A stretch of 57,971 nucleotides of DNA from Betaproteobacteria bacterium (GTDB taxonomy: Bacteria > Pseudomonadota > Gammaproteobacteria > Burkholderiales > Burkholderiaceae_C): contig JANYKR010000086.1 in assembly GCA_025358155.1 (NCBI GenBank), positions 1 to 57,971 of the forward strand, read 5' to 3'. Made by a program: the position numbers and the translations under genes. The notes below the pieces were generated by a model that searched no databases, was not told where the DNA came from, and saw only the letters and a list, made by a program, of their open reading frames with translations. Positions 41,476 to 49,180 of the stretch are shown in pieces. The first letter of the stretch is position 1, and the number at the start of each line of letters is the position of its first letter.

Positions 41476-41593
41476 GCGCCGCGGGGTCTGTCGCGACGCG
41501 GCAGGCCCCCCAAGGCGGTGAGGTCTGTGAACCGCGCTGACCCAGGCCGTAGACTGGCGCAAGGGCGCAGACCGCACCCATTCGCCTTGCACC

Positions 41594-42964
41594 ATGCGCC
41601 TGAAGACCAAGATCATCCTGCTGGCCATGCTGCCCTTGCTGGCGTCCACCGGCATGATCCTGGTCGTCCAGCAGCAGCAAGAGCAACTGCTCAGCCAGCG
41701 CCAGGCGGTGCTGGTGCGCAGTGCCTACATGGAGGCTGCGCGCAACGAGTTGCGGCATTCGGTGGCGCTGGCCTTGTCCATCATCAGCCCGCTCTACAAC
41801 ACCGGCCGGGACGACGAAGAGATCAAGCGCCAGGTGATCCTCCAGCTTGCAGCGCTGAACTTTGGCGCCGACGGCTATTTCTTTATGTACGACTTCGACG
41901 GTGTCAACCTGATGCATCCGAACCAGCCCGAGCTGGTGGGCCAGAACCTGCTCGACCTGGTGGACGCCGACGGCAACCAACCCGTCAGGCTGATGCGCAA
42001 CAAATCGCTGTCGGGTGGCGGTTTTGTCGAATACAGCTGGAACAAGCCCTCGGTCCAGCACTCGGCGCGCAAGATCTCCTACGTCACCGGCCTGGACCGC
42101 TGGCACTGGTGGTTTGGCACCGGGCTCTACATCGACGACATCGACCCGGTGGTGGCCCAGCTGGGCCGCGAACTGACCGACAGCAACCAGGCCACGATGC
42201 GCTGGACCGGCGCTTTGCTGGTCTTCGGCCTGATCGGGATATTCGGCTTCGGGCTGTGGATGGGCATGCAGGAGCTGCGGGTGGCCGACGCCCAGCTTAC
42301 GCTGCTGGCGCGCCAGGTGGTGGGCTCGCAGGAGGACGAACGCGCCCACCTCGCGCGCGAACTGCACGACGGCACCAGCCAGACGCTGGTGTCGGTCAAG
42401 CTGCTGACCGAGGCCGCGCTGGAGCGCTTGCCAGCCGACAACAGCGTGGCGCGGCAGACGCTTGAGCGGGCCCTGGAGCGGCTGAGAGCCGCACTGCTGG
42501 AGGTGCGCGGCATCTCCCACCGGCTGCGCCCAGTGATGCTCGACACGCTGGGCCTGGAGGCTGCACTCCGCCAACTGGGCGACGAGATGTGGGGCCTGTC
42601 GCACACCCATTTCAGCCTGCAGGTCGAGGGTGAGCCGATCACCTTGCCCGACGCCATCCGGACGGTGCTGTTCCGCGTCACGCAGGAGGCGCTGACCAAC
42701 ATCCAGCGCCATGCCGGCGCCACCTGGGTGGAGCTGCGCATGGTGTTTGCCGACGGGGCGGTGGCCTTGAGTGTGCAGGACAATGGTTGCGGCTTTGAGC
42801 CCGATTTGATCTCGCGCGATCCGCAACGCGGCATCGGGCTGCGCAACATGCGCGAGCGGCTGGCCTCGATTGGCGGCTCGCTGCTGCTGCGATCTGAACC
42901 AGGCCTGACCCTGGTGACAGCCGCCGTGCCGCCAGCCGCAATCCAACGCTTCAGCAACACGTGA
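41594..42964 (+). CDS. Sensor histidine kinase with Cache domain, NarX/DesK class
   Basis: 456 residues. Transmembrane segment at about 8-26 (ILLAMLPLLASTGMILVV), a periplasmic single-Cache_2 domain (about 40-200, with LNFGADGYFFMYDFDGVNLM and GLDRWHWWFGTGLYIDDID), a second transmembrane segment (about 207-226), then a HisKA_3 dimer domain with phospho-acceptor His 258 in HLARELHDGTSQTLV. The ATPase ends with RVTQEALTNIQRHAGATWVE and GCGFEP plus RGIGLRNMRERLASIGG. Single-Cache_2 domains bind small organic acids or related molecules. It overlaps the response-regulator frame by 4 bases (GTGA), so the pair works together. It is placed between the quinoprotein/cytochrome genes and the HAAT transporter. 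Confidence 0.93.
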   Translation: MRLKTKIILLAMLPLLASTGMILVVQQQQEQLLSQRQAVLVRSAYMEAARNELRHSVALALSIISPLYNTGRDDEEIKRQVILQLAALNFGADGYFFMYDFDGVNLMHPNQPELVGQNLLDLVDADGNQPVRLMRNKSLSGGGFVEYSWNKPSVQHSARKISYVTGLDRWHWWFGTGLYIDDIDPVVAQLGRELTDSNQATMRWTGALLVFGLIGIFGFGLWMGMQELRVADAQLTLLARQVVGSQEDERAHLARELHDGTSQTLVSVKLLTEAALERLPADNSVARQTLERALERLRAALLEVRGISHRLRPVMLDTLGLEAALRQLGDEMWGLSHTHFSLQVEGEPITLPDAIRTVLFRVTQEALTNIQRHAGATWVELRMVFADGAVALSVQDNGCGFEPDLISRDPQRGIGLRNMRERLASIGGSLLLRSEPGLTLVTAAVPPAAIQRFSNT

Positions 42965-43617
42965 ACCCTGGCCCGACGCCGAGCGCTGCCATGACACCGA
43001 CGCCAATTCGCTTGATGATCGTGGACGACCACGCCGTGGTCCGCGACGGCCTGCGCGCGGTGTTGGGCATGGTGGACGACCTGGCCGTGGTGGCCGAGGC
43101 CAGCAACGGCGCCGAGGCGCTGGCCGGCGTGTTGGCCGCCCGGCCCGATGTGATCCTGATGGATATCGGCTTGAAGGGTGAAAACGGCATCGAGCTGATT
43201 GTGCGGCTGCTCGACCAGGACCCGAGCCGCGCTGTGCTGATGCTGACGATGCACGACGGCGTCGAGCATGCGCAGCGCGCGCTCAAGGCCGGCGCCCGCG
43301 GTTATGTGCTCAAGGACGCGCCCTCGTCCGAGATCATCGGCGCGATCCGCACCGTGTTTGGCGGCGGCACCTACCTCAGCCCGCAGATCGCGCGGGCGCT
43401 GTTCCAGGCGCCATCGCCCCGTGCACTGCTGTCCGACCGCGAGCGGCAGATCCTGGCCTGTCTGGGCCAGGGCCAGTCCAGCAAACACATCGCCAACCAG
43501 CTCAACCTGAGCGTGCGCACGGTGGAGTCACACCGGCAAAACATCCGCCGCAAGCTCAACGTCGAGGGCCAGGCCGAGCTGATCAAGTACGCGGTCGAGC
43601 ACCCCGGCGGCGACTGA
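42961..43617 (+). CDS. NarL-family response regulator
   Basis: 218 residues if the GTG at 42961 is used (GTGA overlap with the kinase stop); ATG 42991 gives 208 and begins MTPTPIRLMIVDDHAVVRDG. The receiver has the phospho-acceptor Asp in VILMDIGLKGENGIELIV (Asp 68 from 42961), the Thr/Lys residues in MLTMHDG and YVLKDAPSSE, and the LuxR-type HTH is LSDREREIL-like (LSDRERQILACLGQGQSSKH and IANQLNLSVRTVESHRQNIR). It is the partner of the kinase upstream. Its likely targets are the nearby quinoprotein and transporter genes, but no binding site was identified. Confidence 0.93.
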   Translation: MNPGPTPSAAMTPTPIRLMIVDDHAVVRDGLRAVLGMVDDLAVVAEASNGAEALAGVLAARPDVILMDIGLKGENGIELIVRLLDQDPSRAVLMLTMHDGVEHAQRALKAGARGYVLKDAPSSEIIGAIRTVFGGGTYLSPQIARALFQAPSPRALLSDRERQILACLGQGQSSKHIANQLNLSVRTVESHRQNIRRKLNVEGQAELIKYAVEHPGGD

Positions 43618-43824
43618 TCGGCGCACCGCACTCCGGGGGCCCCAGCTTGCTCGCCGGCGGCCAAGGGTTTGTGCCGGGCGGGTTTTCGAGTGCGTATTGA
43701 TGCGCAGCCCCGCTGCGTAGTCAAGCGGTGGCGGCCAAAGCGGCCAGGGCTCAAACTCTGTGGTGTATTCGCCAGCCGATCCTGCGGCGCAGCGCGCCAC
43801 ACCCTCACCCTTCGGAGACTGTCC

Positions 43825-45057
43825 ATGAAATTGCTTGCCAAGACCCTCAGCGCCGTGACGCTGGCGTGTGCGATGTCCCTGTCGTTTGCGGCCGACCCGA
43901 TCAAGATCGGCGTGGCCGGTCCGTTCACAGGCGGCTCGTCGTCGATGGGCGTGTCGATGCGTGATGGTGTGCGCCTGGCCACCGACGAGATCAACAAGGC
44001 CGGCGGCGTGCTGGGCCGACAGCTGCTGCTGGTCGAGCGCGACGATGAGGCCAAGAACGAGCGCGGCGTGCAGATCGCCCAGGAGCTGATCAACAAGGAG
44101 AAAGTGGCGGCCACGGTCGGCTACATCAACACCGGCGTGGCCCTGGCCTCGCAGCGCTTCTACCAAGAGGCCAAGATCCCGGTGATGAACAACGTGGCCA
44201 CCGGCTCGCTGGTGACGCAGCAGTTCAATGACCAGCCCGAGAACTACATCTTCCGCAACGCTGCGCACGACAGCATCCAGGCGCCGATGATCGTCGAAGA
44301 GGCGATCGTGCGCCGCGGCTTCAAGAAGGTCGCGATCCTGGCCGACTCGACCAACTACGGCCAACTCGGGCGTGAAGACCTCGAAAAAGCCCTGGCCCTG
44401 AAGGGCATCAAGGCCGTGACGGTCGAAAAGTTCAATATCAAGGATGTGGACATGACGCCGCAGCTGCTCAAGGCCAAAGAGGCTGGCGCCGAAGCGGTGC
44501 TGACCTACGCGATCGGGCCGGAGCTGGCGCAGATTGCCAACGGCATGACCAAGCTGGGCTGGAAGGTGCCGATGATCGGCTCGTGGACCTTGTCGATGGC
44601 CAACTTCATCGACAACGCCGGCCCTGGCGGCGAGGGTGCGCGCATGCCGCAGACCTTCATCCAGGAGCCGACCACGCCCAAGCGGCAGTCCTTCATCATC
44701 AACTACCTCAAGACCTTCAACCCCAAGAACGCGCGCATCGACTCGCCGGTCTCGGCAGCGCAAGGCTATGACTCGATCTACCTGCTGGCGGCCGCCATCA
44801 AGCAAGCCGGCACCACCGAAGGCCCGAAGATCAAGGCCGCGCTGGAAGACCTGAAGACCCCGGTCGAAGGCGTGGTCACGACCTACAACAAGCCCTTTAC
44901 CGCAAAGGACCACGAGGCGATCACCGCCAACATCCCGGTGTTGGGTGAGGTCAAGGGCTCGCGCGTGGTCTACGCCTACCCGGACGACCAGAAAAAGGCG
45001 TCCGAGGTGCGGGTCAAGGACGTCAACGCCAAGGGCTCGCTGACGCCCAAGAAGTAA
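43825..45057 (+). CDS. HAAT-family periplasmic binding protein (LivK-like)
   Basis: 410 residues with a signal peptide (MKLLAKTLSAVTLACAMSLS then FAADPIKIGVAG) and a type I periplasmic-binding fold: SSSMGVSMRDGVRLATDEIN, GGVLGRQLLLVERDDEAKNE and VAATVGYINTGVALASQRFY. The ligand pocket tolerates branched-chain amino acids, amides, short acids or aromatic acids in different members; which one cannot be read. It is the first gene of the transporter operon, with GGAG 8 bases before ATG 43825. A hairpin and U-run terminator follow before the permease genes, a known device for making more binding protein than permease. Confidence 0.93.
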   Translation: MKLLAKTLSAVTLACAMSLSFAADPIKIGVAGPFTGGSSSMGVSMRDGVRLATDEINKAGGVLGRQLLLVERDDEAKNERGVQIAQELINKEKVAATVGYINTGVALASQRFYQEAKIPVMNNVATGSLVTQQFNDQPENYIFRNAAHDSIQAPMIVEEAIVRRGFKKVAILADSTNYGQLGREDLEKALALKGIKAVTVEKFNIKDVDMTPQLLKAKEAGAEAVLTYAIGPELAQIANGMTKLGWKVPMIGSWTLSMANFIDNAGPGGEGARMPQTFIQEPTTPKRQSFIINYLKTFNPKNARIDSPVSAAQGYDSIYLLAAAIKQAGTTEGPKIKAALEDLKTPVEGVVTTYNKPFTAKDHEAITANIPVLGEVKGSRVVYAYPDDQKKASEVRVKDVNAKGSLTPKK

Positions 45058-45063
45058 AGGTGT

Positions 45064-45149
45064 CCGGCCGCCTCGCGCGGCCGGTTTGCGGCCACACCAG
45101 CAGCCACACCGCCGCCTGCGCCCGTTCAGGGCCCGGGCGGTGTGTTTTT
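45064..45149 (+). terminator. Two stem-loops, the second with a U-run, between binding-protein and permease genes
   Basis: First stem: CCGGCCGC (45064-45071) with GCGGCCGG (45077-45084), loop CTCGC. Second stem: CACACCGCC (45105-45113) with GGCGGTGTG (45136-45144), followed by TTTTT (45145-45149), a rho-independent terminator. It sits inside the operon, so it most likely reduces but does not abolish readthrough into livH. Confidence 0.8.
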
Positions 45150-45193
45150 GACCCTGCGCAGCCTCCTGCTGCACCAGCACAAGGGCACACCCC

Positions 45194-46069
45194 ATGCAAA
45201 TCTTCACCCAACTGGTGTTCAGCGGTATCGCGCTGGGCATGATCTACGCGGTCATCGCGTTTGGCTACCAGCTCACCTTTGCTACCTCCGACACGCTGAA
45301 CTTCGGCCAGGGTGATGCGCTGATGCTGGGCGCACTGGTGGGCCTGACCCTGGTCGGCCTGGGGGTGAACTACTGGCTGATGATCCCGCTGGTCTGCTTG
45401 TTCGGCATCGCGCAGGGCGCACTGGTCGAGCGCATCGGTGTGCGCCCGGCGATCAAGATCAAGAGCGAGTTCGGCTGGATCATGTCGACCATCGCGCTCG
45501 GCATCATCTTCAAGAACGTGGCCGAGAACGTCTGGGGCCGCGATGACCTGAAGTTCCCGTCGCCACTGCCCGAGTCGCCGATGCATTTTCTGGGCGCCAA
45601 CGTGTTGCCGATGGAGATCCTGGTGGTGGTCGGGGCCATCGGCATGATGCTGGCGGTGGAGTTGTTCAACCGCAAATCGATCTACGGCAAAGCAGTGGTG
45701 GCCACCTTCAACGACCGCGACGCCGCCAAGCTGATGGGCATCAACACCGGGCTGGTGATCACGTTCAGCTACGGCTTGTCGTCGCTGACCGCTGCCTTCG
45801 CCGGCGTGCTGATCGCGCCGCTCACGCTGACTGGTGCCACCATGGGCGCGGTGCTCGGCCTCAAGGCTTTTGCGGTGGCCATCATCGGCGGCCTCAACAG
45901 CGGCATGGGCATCATCGTCGGCGGCGTGATCCTGGGCATTGCCGAGACCACCACCGGGTTCTATCTGTCCACCGGCTACAAGGACGTGCCCGGCCTGGTG
46001 TTGCTGCTCGTTGTGCTGGCCGTCAAGCCCGCCGGCTTGTTCGGCAAGAGCGCGATCAAGAAGGTTTAA
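45194..46069 (+). CDS. livH: HAAT ABC transporter permease (LivH-like)
   Basis: 291 residues, about eight membrane segments. Family marks include FSGIALGMIYAVIAFGYQLT, FGQGDALMLGALVGLTLVGL, and the cytoplasmic coupling loop FNDRDAAKLMGINTGLVITF followed by SYGLSSLTAAFAGVLIAPLT. It pairs with LivM to form the membrane channel for the binding protein encoded upstream. The ATG at 45194 follows AAGGG (about 8 bases). It ends 2 bases before the fused LivMG gene. Confidence 0.93.
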   Translation: MQIFTQLVFSGIALGMIYAVIAFGYQLTFATSDTLNFGQGDALMLGALVGLTLVGLGVNYWLMIPLVCLFGIAQGALVERIGVRPAIKIKSEFGWIMSTIALGIIFKNVAENVWGRDDLKFPSPLPESPMHFLGANVLPMEILVVVGAIGMMLAVELFNRKSIYGKAVVATFNDRDAAKLMGINTGLVITFSYGLSSLTAAFAGVLIAPLTLTGATMGAVLGLKAFAVAIIGGLNSGMGIIVGGVILGIAETTTGFYLSTGYKDVPGLVLLLVVLAVKPAGLFGKSAIKKV

Positions 46070-46071
46070 TC

Positions 46072-48066
46072 ATGACGCGCCGCATCCTCCTGATCTCCAT
46101 CATCGGCTTTGCGCTGATCGGTGCACTGCCGCTGGCAGTGCACAACCCGTACTACATCCACCTGATCGAGACCATCATGATCTACGCGATCGTGCTGTAC
46201 GGTCTCGACATCGTGGTCGGCTACACCGGCCAGGTCTCGCTCGGCCATGCCGGACTGTTTGGCATCGGCTCGTACACCACCGGCGTGCTGGTGATGAAGC
46301 TGGGCTTTCCGCTGTGGGCCACGCTGCCGGCCTCCATCGCGGTGACGGCGGGCTTCGGCGCGCTGCTGGCCCTGCCGGCGCTGCGGGTCACCGGGCCGTA
46401 CCTGGCGATGGTGACGCTAGCCTTTGGCACCATCATCCAGATCCTGATCAACGAGATGACCTTCCTGACCGAGGGCCCGCTCGGCATCAAACTCGCCAAG
46501 CCCGAGCTGTTTGGCGCCAAGCTGGGTGAGCGCGAGTTCTACTGGGTGGTGCTGGCGATGCTGGTGCTGTCGCTGGTGGTGGTGCACCGCATCCTCAGGT
46601 CGCACCTGGGCCGGGCCTTCGAGGCGCTGCGCGGCAGCCCGGTGGCCTCTGACTGCATGGGCGTGTCGGTCTACCGCTACAAGGTCTACGCCTTTGTCAT
46701 CAGCGCCGGCCTGGCCGGTCTGGCGGGTGGGCTCTACGCCTACAGCGAGCAGTACATCTCGCCCAACACCTACAACTTCGAGCTGACGGTGATGTTCTTG
46801 CTCGCCATCATCATGGGCGGGCGCAAGACCCGCACCGGCGCGCTGCTGGGCGCCACCATCATCGTGCTGCTGCCCAAGCTGCTGGACGACCTGGTGATGT
46901 TCCGCAGTGCGGCCGTGCTCGTCGCGGTTCTGGTGACGGTGGGCGCGCTGGTGTCGGTCAAGCGCGGCAAGACCACGGCCCGCACGGCGGCTATTCCTGT
47001 GGTGGGCAGCATTGCGCTGGCCGGCGTGTCGTTTGTGTTGCAGAGCATGACCGATTGGCGGCTGTCGATCTTCGGCCTGATCACGCTGTTTGTCGTGTAC
47101 TACCTGCAAGACGGCATCGTCGGCTTTGTGCGGGCAGCGCTCAACCTCAAGCCGCAGGGTGAACAGTTTGACGAAGCCAACGTGGTGCCGGTGCGTGGCG
47201 ACGCCATCTCCGATGCTGCAGCCGCCACCGCCACCGAGACATCGACCGACCTGCTGGTGGCCCGCAGCGTGCTGATGCAGTTCGGTGGCCTCAAGGCCCT
47301 CAACGATGTGGACCTGCGGGTCAAGCGCGGCACGGTGCACGGGCTGATCGGGCCCAACGGCTCGGGCAAGAGCACGATGATGAACGTGCTGACCGGCATC
47401 TACCAGCCCACTGCCGGCACGGTGGAGTTTGGCGGCCGCTCGCTGGTGGGCCGCACCTCGTCGGACATTGCGCTCTCAGGCATTGCCCGCACCTTCCAGA
47501 ACGTGCAGCTGTTTGGCGAGATGACCGCACTGCAGAACGTGATGGTCGGCCTGCACCACAGTTTTGCCAGCAACCTGGTCGATGTCTCGCTGCACACCCC
47601 GCGCTACAAGCGCGAGGACGCTGAGGCTACCGCCCGCGCGCTGGGCCTGCTGCAGTTTGTCGGCCTGGCCACTCTGGCGCATGAAGAAGCCCGCAACCTG
47701 CCGTATGGCAAACAGCGTCTGCTGGAGATCGCCCGCGCGCTGGCACTCGACCCGCAGTTGCTGCTGCTCGACGAGCCCGCCGCCGGCCTGACCGCGCCCG
47801 ACATCAAGGAGCTGGTGGCCATCATTGCCAAGATCCGCAGCCACGGCATCACGCTGATCCTGATCGAGCACCACATGGACGTGGTGATGTCGGTCTGCGA
47901 CACGGTGTCGGTGCTGGACTTTGGCCAGAAGATTGCCGAGGGCCTGCCGGCCGCGGTACAGGCCGACCCGAAGGTGATCGAGGCCTACCTCGGGGGTCAG
48001 GCCGCCGAAGACCTGACCGGCAACGGGCCTGCGGTCGACGGTCATGCCGTCGCCCAGCCGGCCTGA
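46072..48066 (+). CDS. Fused HAAT permease-ATPase (LivM-LivG)
   Basis: 664 residues. Residues 1-305 are the LivM permease (IVVGYTGQVSLGHAGLFGIG, LRVTGPYLAMVTLAFGTIIQ, FEALRGSPVASDCMGVSVYR). Residues about 306-385 form an extra hydrophobic linker (with SIFGLITLFVVYYLQDGIVG). From about 390 is a LivG-type ATPase: Walker A GLIGPNGSGKSTMMNVLTGI, signature-like region NLPYGKQRLLEIARALALDP in place of LSGGQ (as in LivG), and Walker B LLLLDEPAAGL, ending PKVIEAYLGGQAAEDL. Such fusions exist in some proteobacteria. It starts 2 bases after livH and precedes livF by 12 bases. Confidence 0.93.
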   Translation: MTRRILLISIIGFALIGALPLAVHNPYYIHLIETIMIYAIVLYGLDIVVGYTGQVSLGHAGLFGIGSYTTGVLVMKLGFPLWATLPASIAVTAGFGALLALPALRVTGPYLAMVTLAFGTIIQILINEMTFLTEGPLGIKLAKPELFGAKLGEREFYWVVLAMLVLSLVVVHRILRSHLGRAFEALRGSPVASDCMGVSVYRYKVYAFVISAGLAGLAGGLYAYSEQYISPNTYNFELTVMFLLAIIMGGRKTRTGALLGATIIVLLPKLLDDLVMFRSAAVLVAVLVTVGALVSVKRGKTTARTAAIPVVGSIALAGVSFVLQSMTDWRLSIFGLITLFVVYYLQDGIVGFVRAALNLKPQGEQFDEANVVPVRGDAISDAAAATATETSTDLLVARSVLMQFGGLKALNDVDLRVKRGTVHGLIGPNGSGKSTMMNVLTGIYQPTAGTVEFGGRSLVGRTSSDIALSGIARTFQNVQLFGEMTALQNVMVGLHHSFASNLVDVSLHTPRYKREDAEATARALGLLQFVGLATLAHEEARNLPYGKQRLLEIARALALDPQLLLLDEPAAGLTAPDIKELVAIIAKIRSHGITLILIEHHMDVVMSVCDTVSVLDFGQKIAEGLPAAVQADPKVIEAYLGGQAAEDLTGNGPAVDGHAVAQPA

Positions 48067-48078
48067 AGGGACACCACC

Positions 48079-48801
48079 ATGTTGAACATCCAGAACCTGC
48101 ACGCCGGCTACGGCAAGATCGAGGTGCTGCAAGGCATCAGCATCGAGGTGCCGCGCGGCAAGGTCGTCACCCTGATCGGCTCCAACGGCGCCGGCAAGAC
48201 CACCACCATGCGGGCCGTCTCCGGCATGATCGCGCCCACCGCCGGCGAGATCACGCTCAACGGCAAGCGCATCGACGGGCTTGAGTCGTTCGACATCGCC
48301 CGGCTCGGGCTGGCCCATTCGCCCGAGGGCCGGCGCGTGTTTGCCACCATGACGGTGACCGACAACCTCAAGCTCGGTGCCTTTCCGCGCTACACCGGCG
48401 CCCGGCCCAAGGGCGATATCGCGTCCGACCTGGAGCGCGCGATGGAGCTGTTCCCGCGCCTCAAGGAGCGCCGGCTGCAGCTTGCCGGCACGCTGTCGGG
48501 CGGTGAGCAGCAGATGCTGGCGATGGCCCGCGCCACCATGCTCAACCCCGAGGTGGTGCTGCTCGACGAGCCGTCGATGGGCCTGGCGCCGATCCTGGTC
48601 GAAGAGGTCTTCCGCATCATCGCGCGGCTCAAGTCCGAGGGCGTGACCATGCTGCTGGTCGAGCAGTTTGCCGCCGCCGCGCTGGCGGTGGCCGACTACG
48701 GCTACGTGCTGGAGAACGGCCGCATCTCGCTGCACGGCCCGGCCGCCAAGTTGCGCGACGACCCGGCCGTTCAAGCCGCTTACCTGGGCGGCGGTCACTG
48801 A
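48079..48801 (+). CDS. livF: HAAT ABC transporter ATPase (LivF-like)
   Basis: 240 residues. Walker A is VVTLIGSNGAGKTTTMRAVS, the signature is LAGTLSGGEQQMLAMARATM, Walker B is VVLLDEPSMGLAPILVEEVF, and the family tail is PAAKLRDDPAVQAAYLGGGH. It is the second ATPase of the transporter and pairs with the LivG half of the fused protein. AGGG lies 7-10 bases before ATG 48079. It closes the operon; the 379-base gap after it contains no clear rho-independent terminator. Confidence 0.95.
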   Translation: MLNIQNLHAGYGKIEVLQGISIEVPRGKVVTLIGSNGAGKTTTMRAVSGMIAPTAGEITLNGKRIDGLESFDIARLGLAHSPEGRRVFATMTVTDNLKLGAFPRYTGARPKGDIASDLERAMELFPRLKERRLQLAGTLSGGEQQMLAMARATMLNPEVVLLDEPSMGLAPILVEEVFRIIARLKSEGVTMLLVEQFAAAALAVADYGYVLENGRISLHGPAAKLRDDPAVQAAYLGGGH

Positions 48802-49180
48802 CCGCTGACAGTTCGCATCGCCGGGAGGCGGTGCGGGGCGGGCGGCAGGCGACGGGCGACGGGCGCCGACAGGCATGCGGCCGGCGGCCTCGGGCTGAGC
48901 TGCTGAGCGGCTGATCGGCTGAGCGACTGTCCGTTGTCTCGCAGCACGGCCCTCCCCCGATTTCGAGGGGAAATGCGGTCAGTGGGCACAGCTGCGCTCG
49001 GTGCCGGGGGCAAAATGCAAAAAGTGACGCAAACTGTCGCTTGTTTGCCCGGCCCTGTCGCCGGGTCGCCCCCAACCCCGCTGGAGTCGCCATGCCCACC
49101 GTCCGGCCGCAGCCAATCTCGCCAGGCGCGTGGGCATCTCGTCGGGCCGGTTGCGGTCCGGCGAAAGCAGCTGCGGTTTG
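48802..49180. other. Gap before the CHAT-cyclase gene
   Basis: The 379 bases contain repeated GGCTGA-type steps (48895-48925) and a hairpin AAGTGAC (49022-49028) / GTCGCTT (49036-49042) with a 7-base loop and one mismatch, followed by TGTTTG. This may be the terminator of the liv operon or an operator for the large downstream gene. No short gene was recognised. Confidence 0.45.

Noticed and set aside
39832-41655. 607-codon leftward open frame
   Set aside because: Shadow of the sorbosone-dehydrogenase-like and cytochrome genes.
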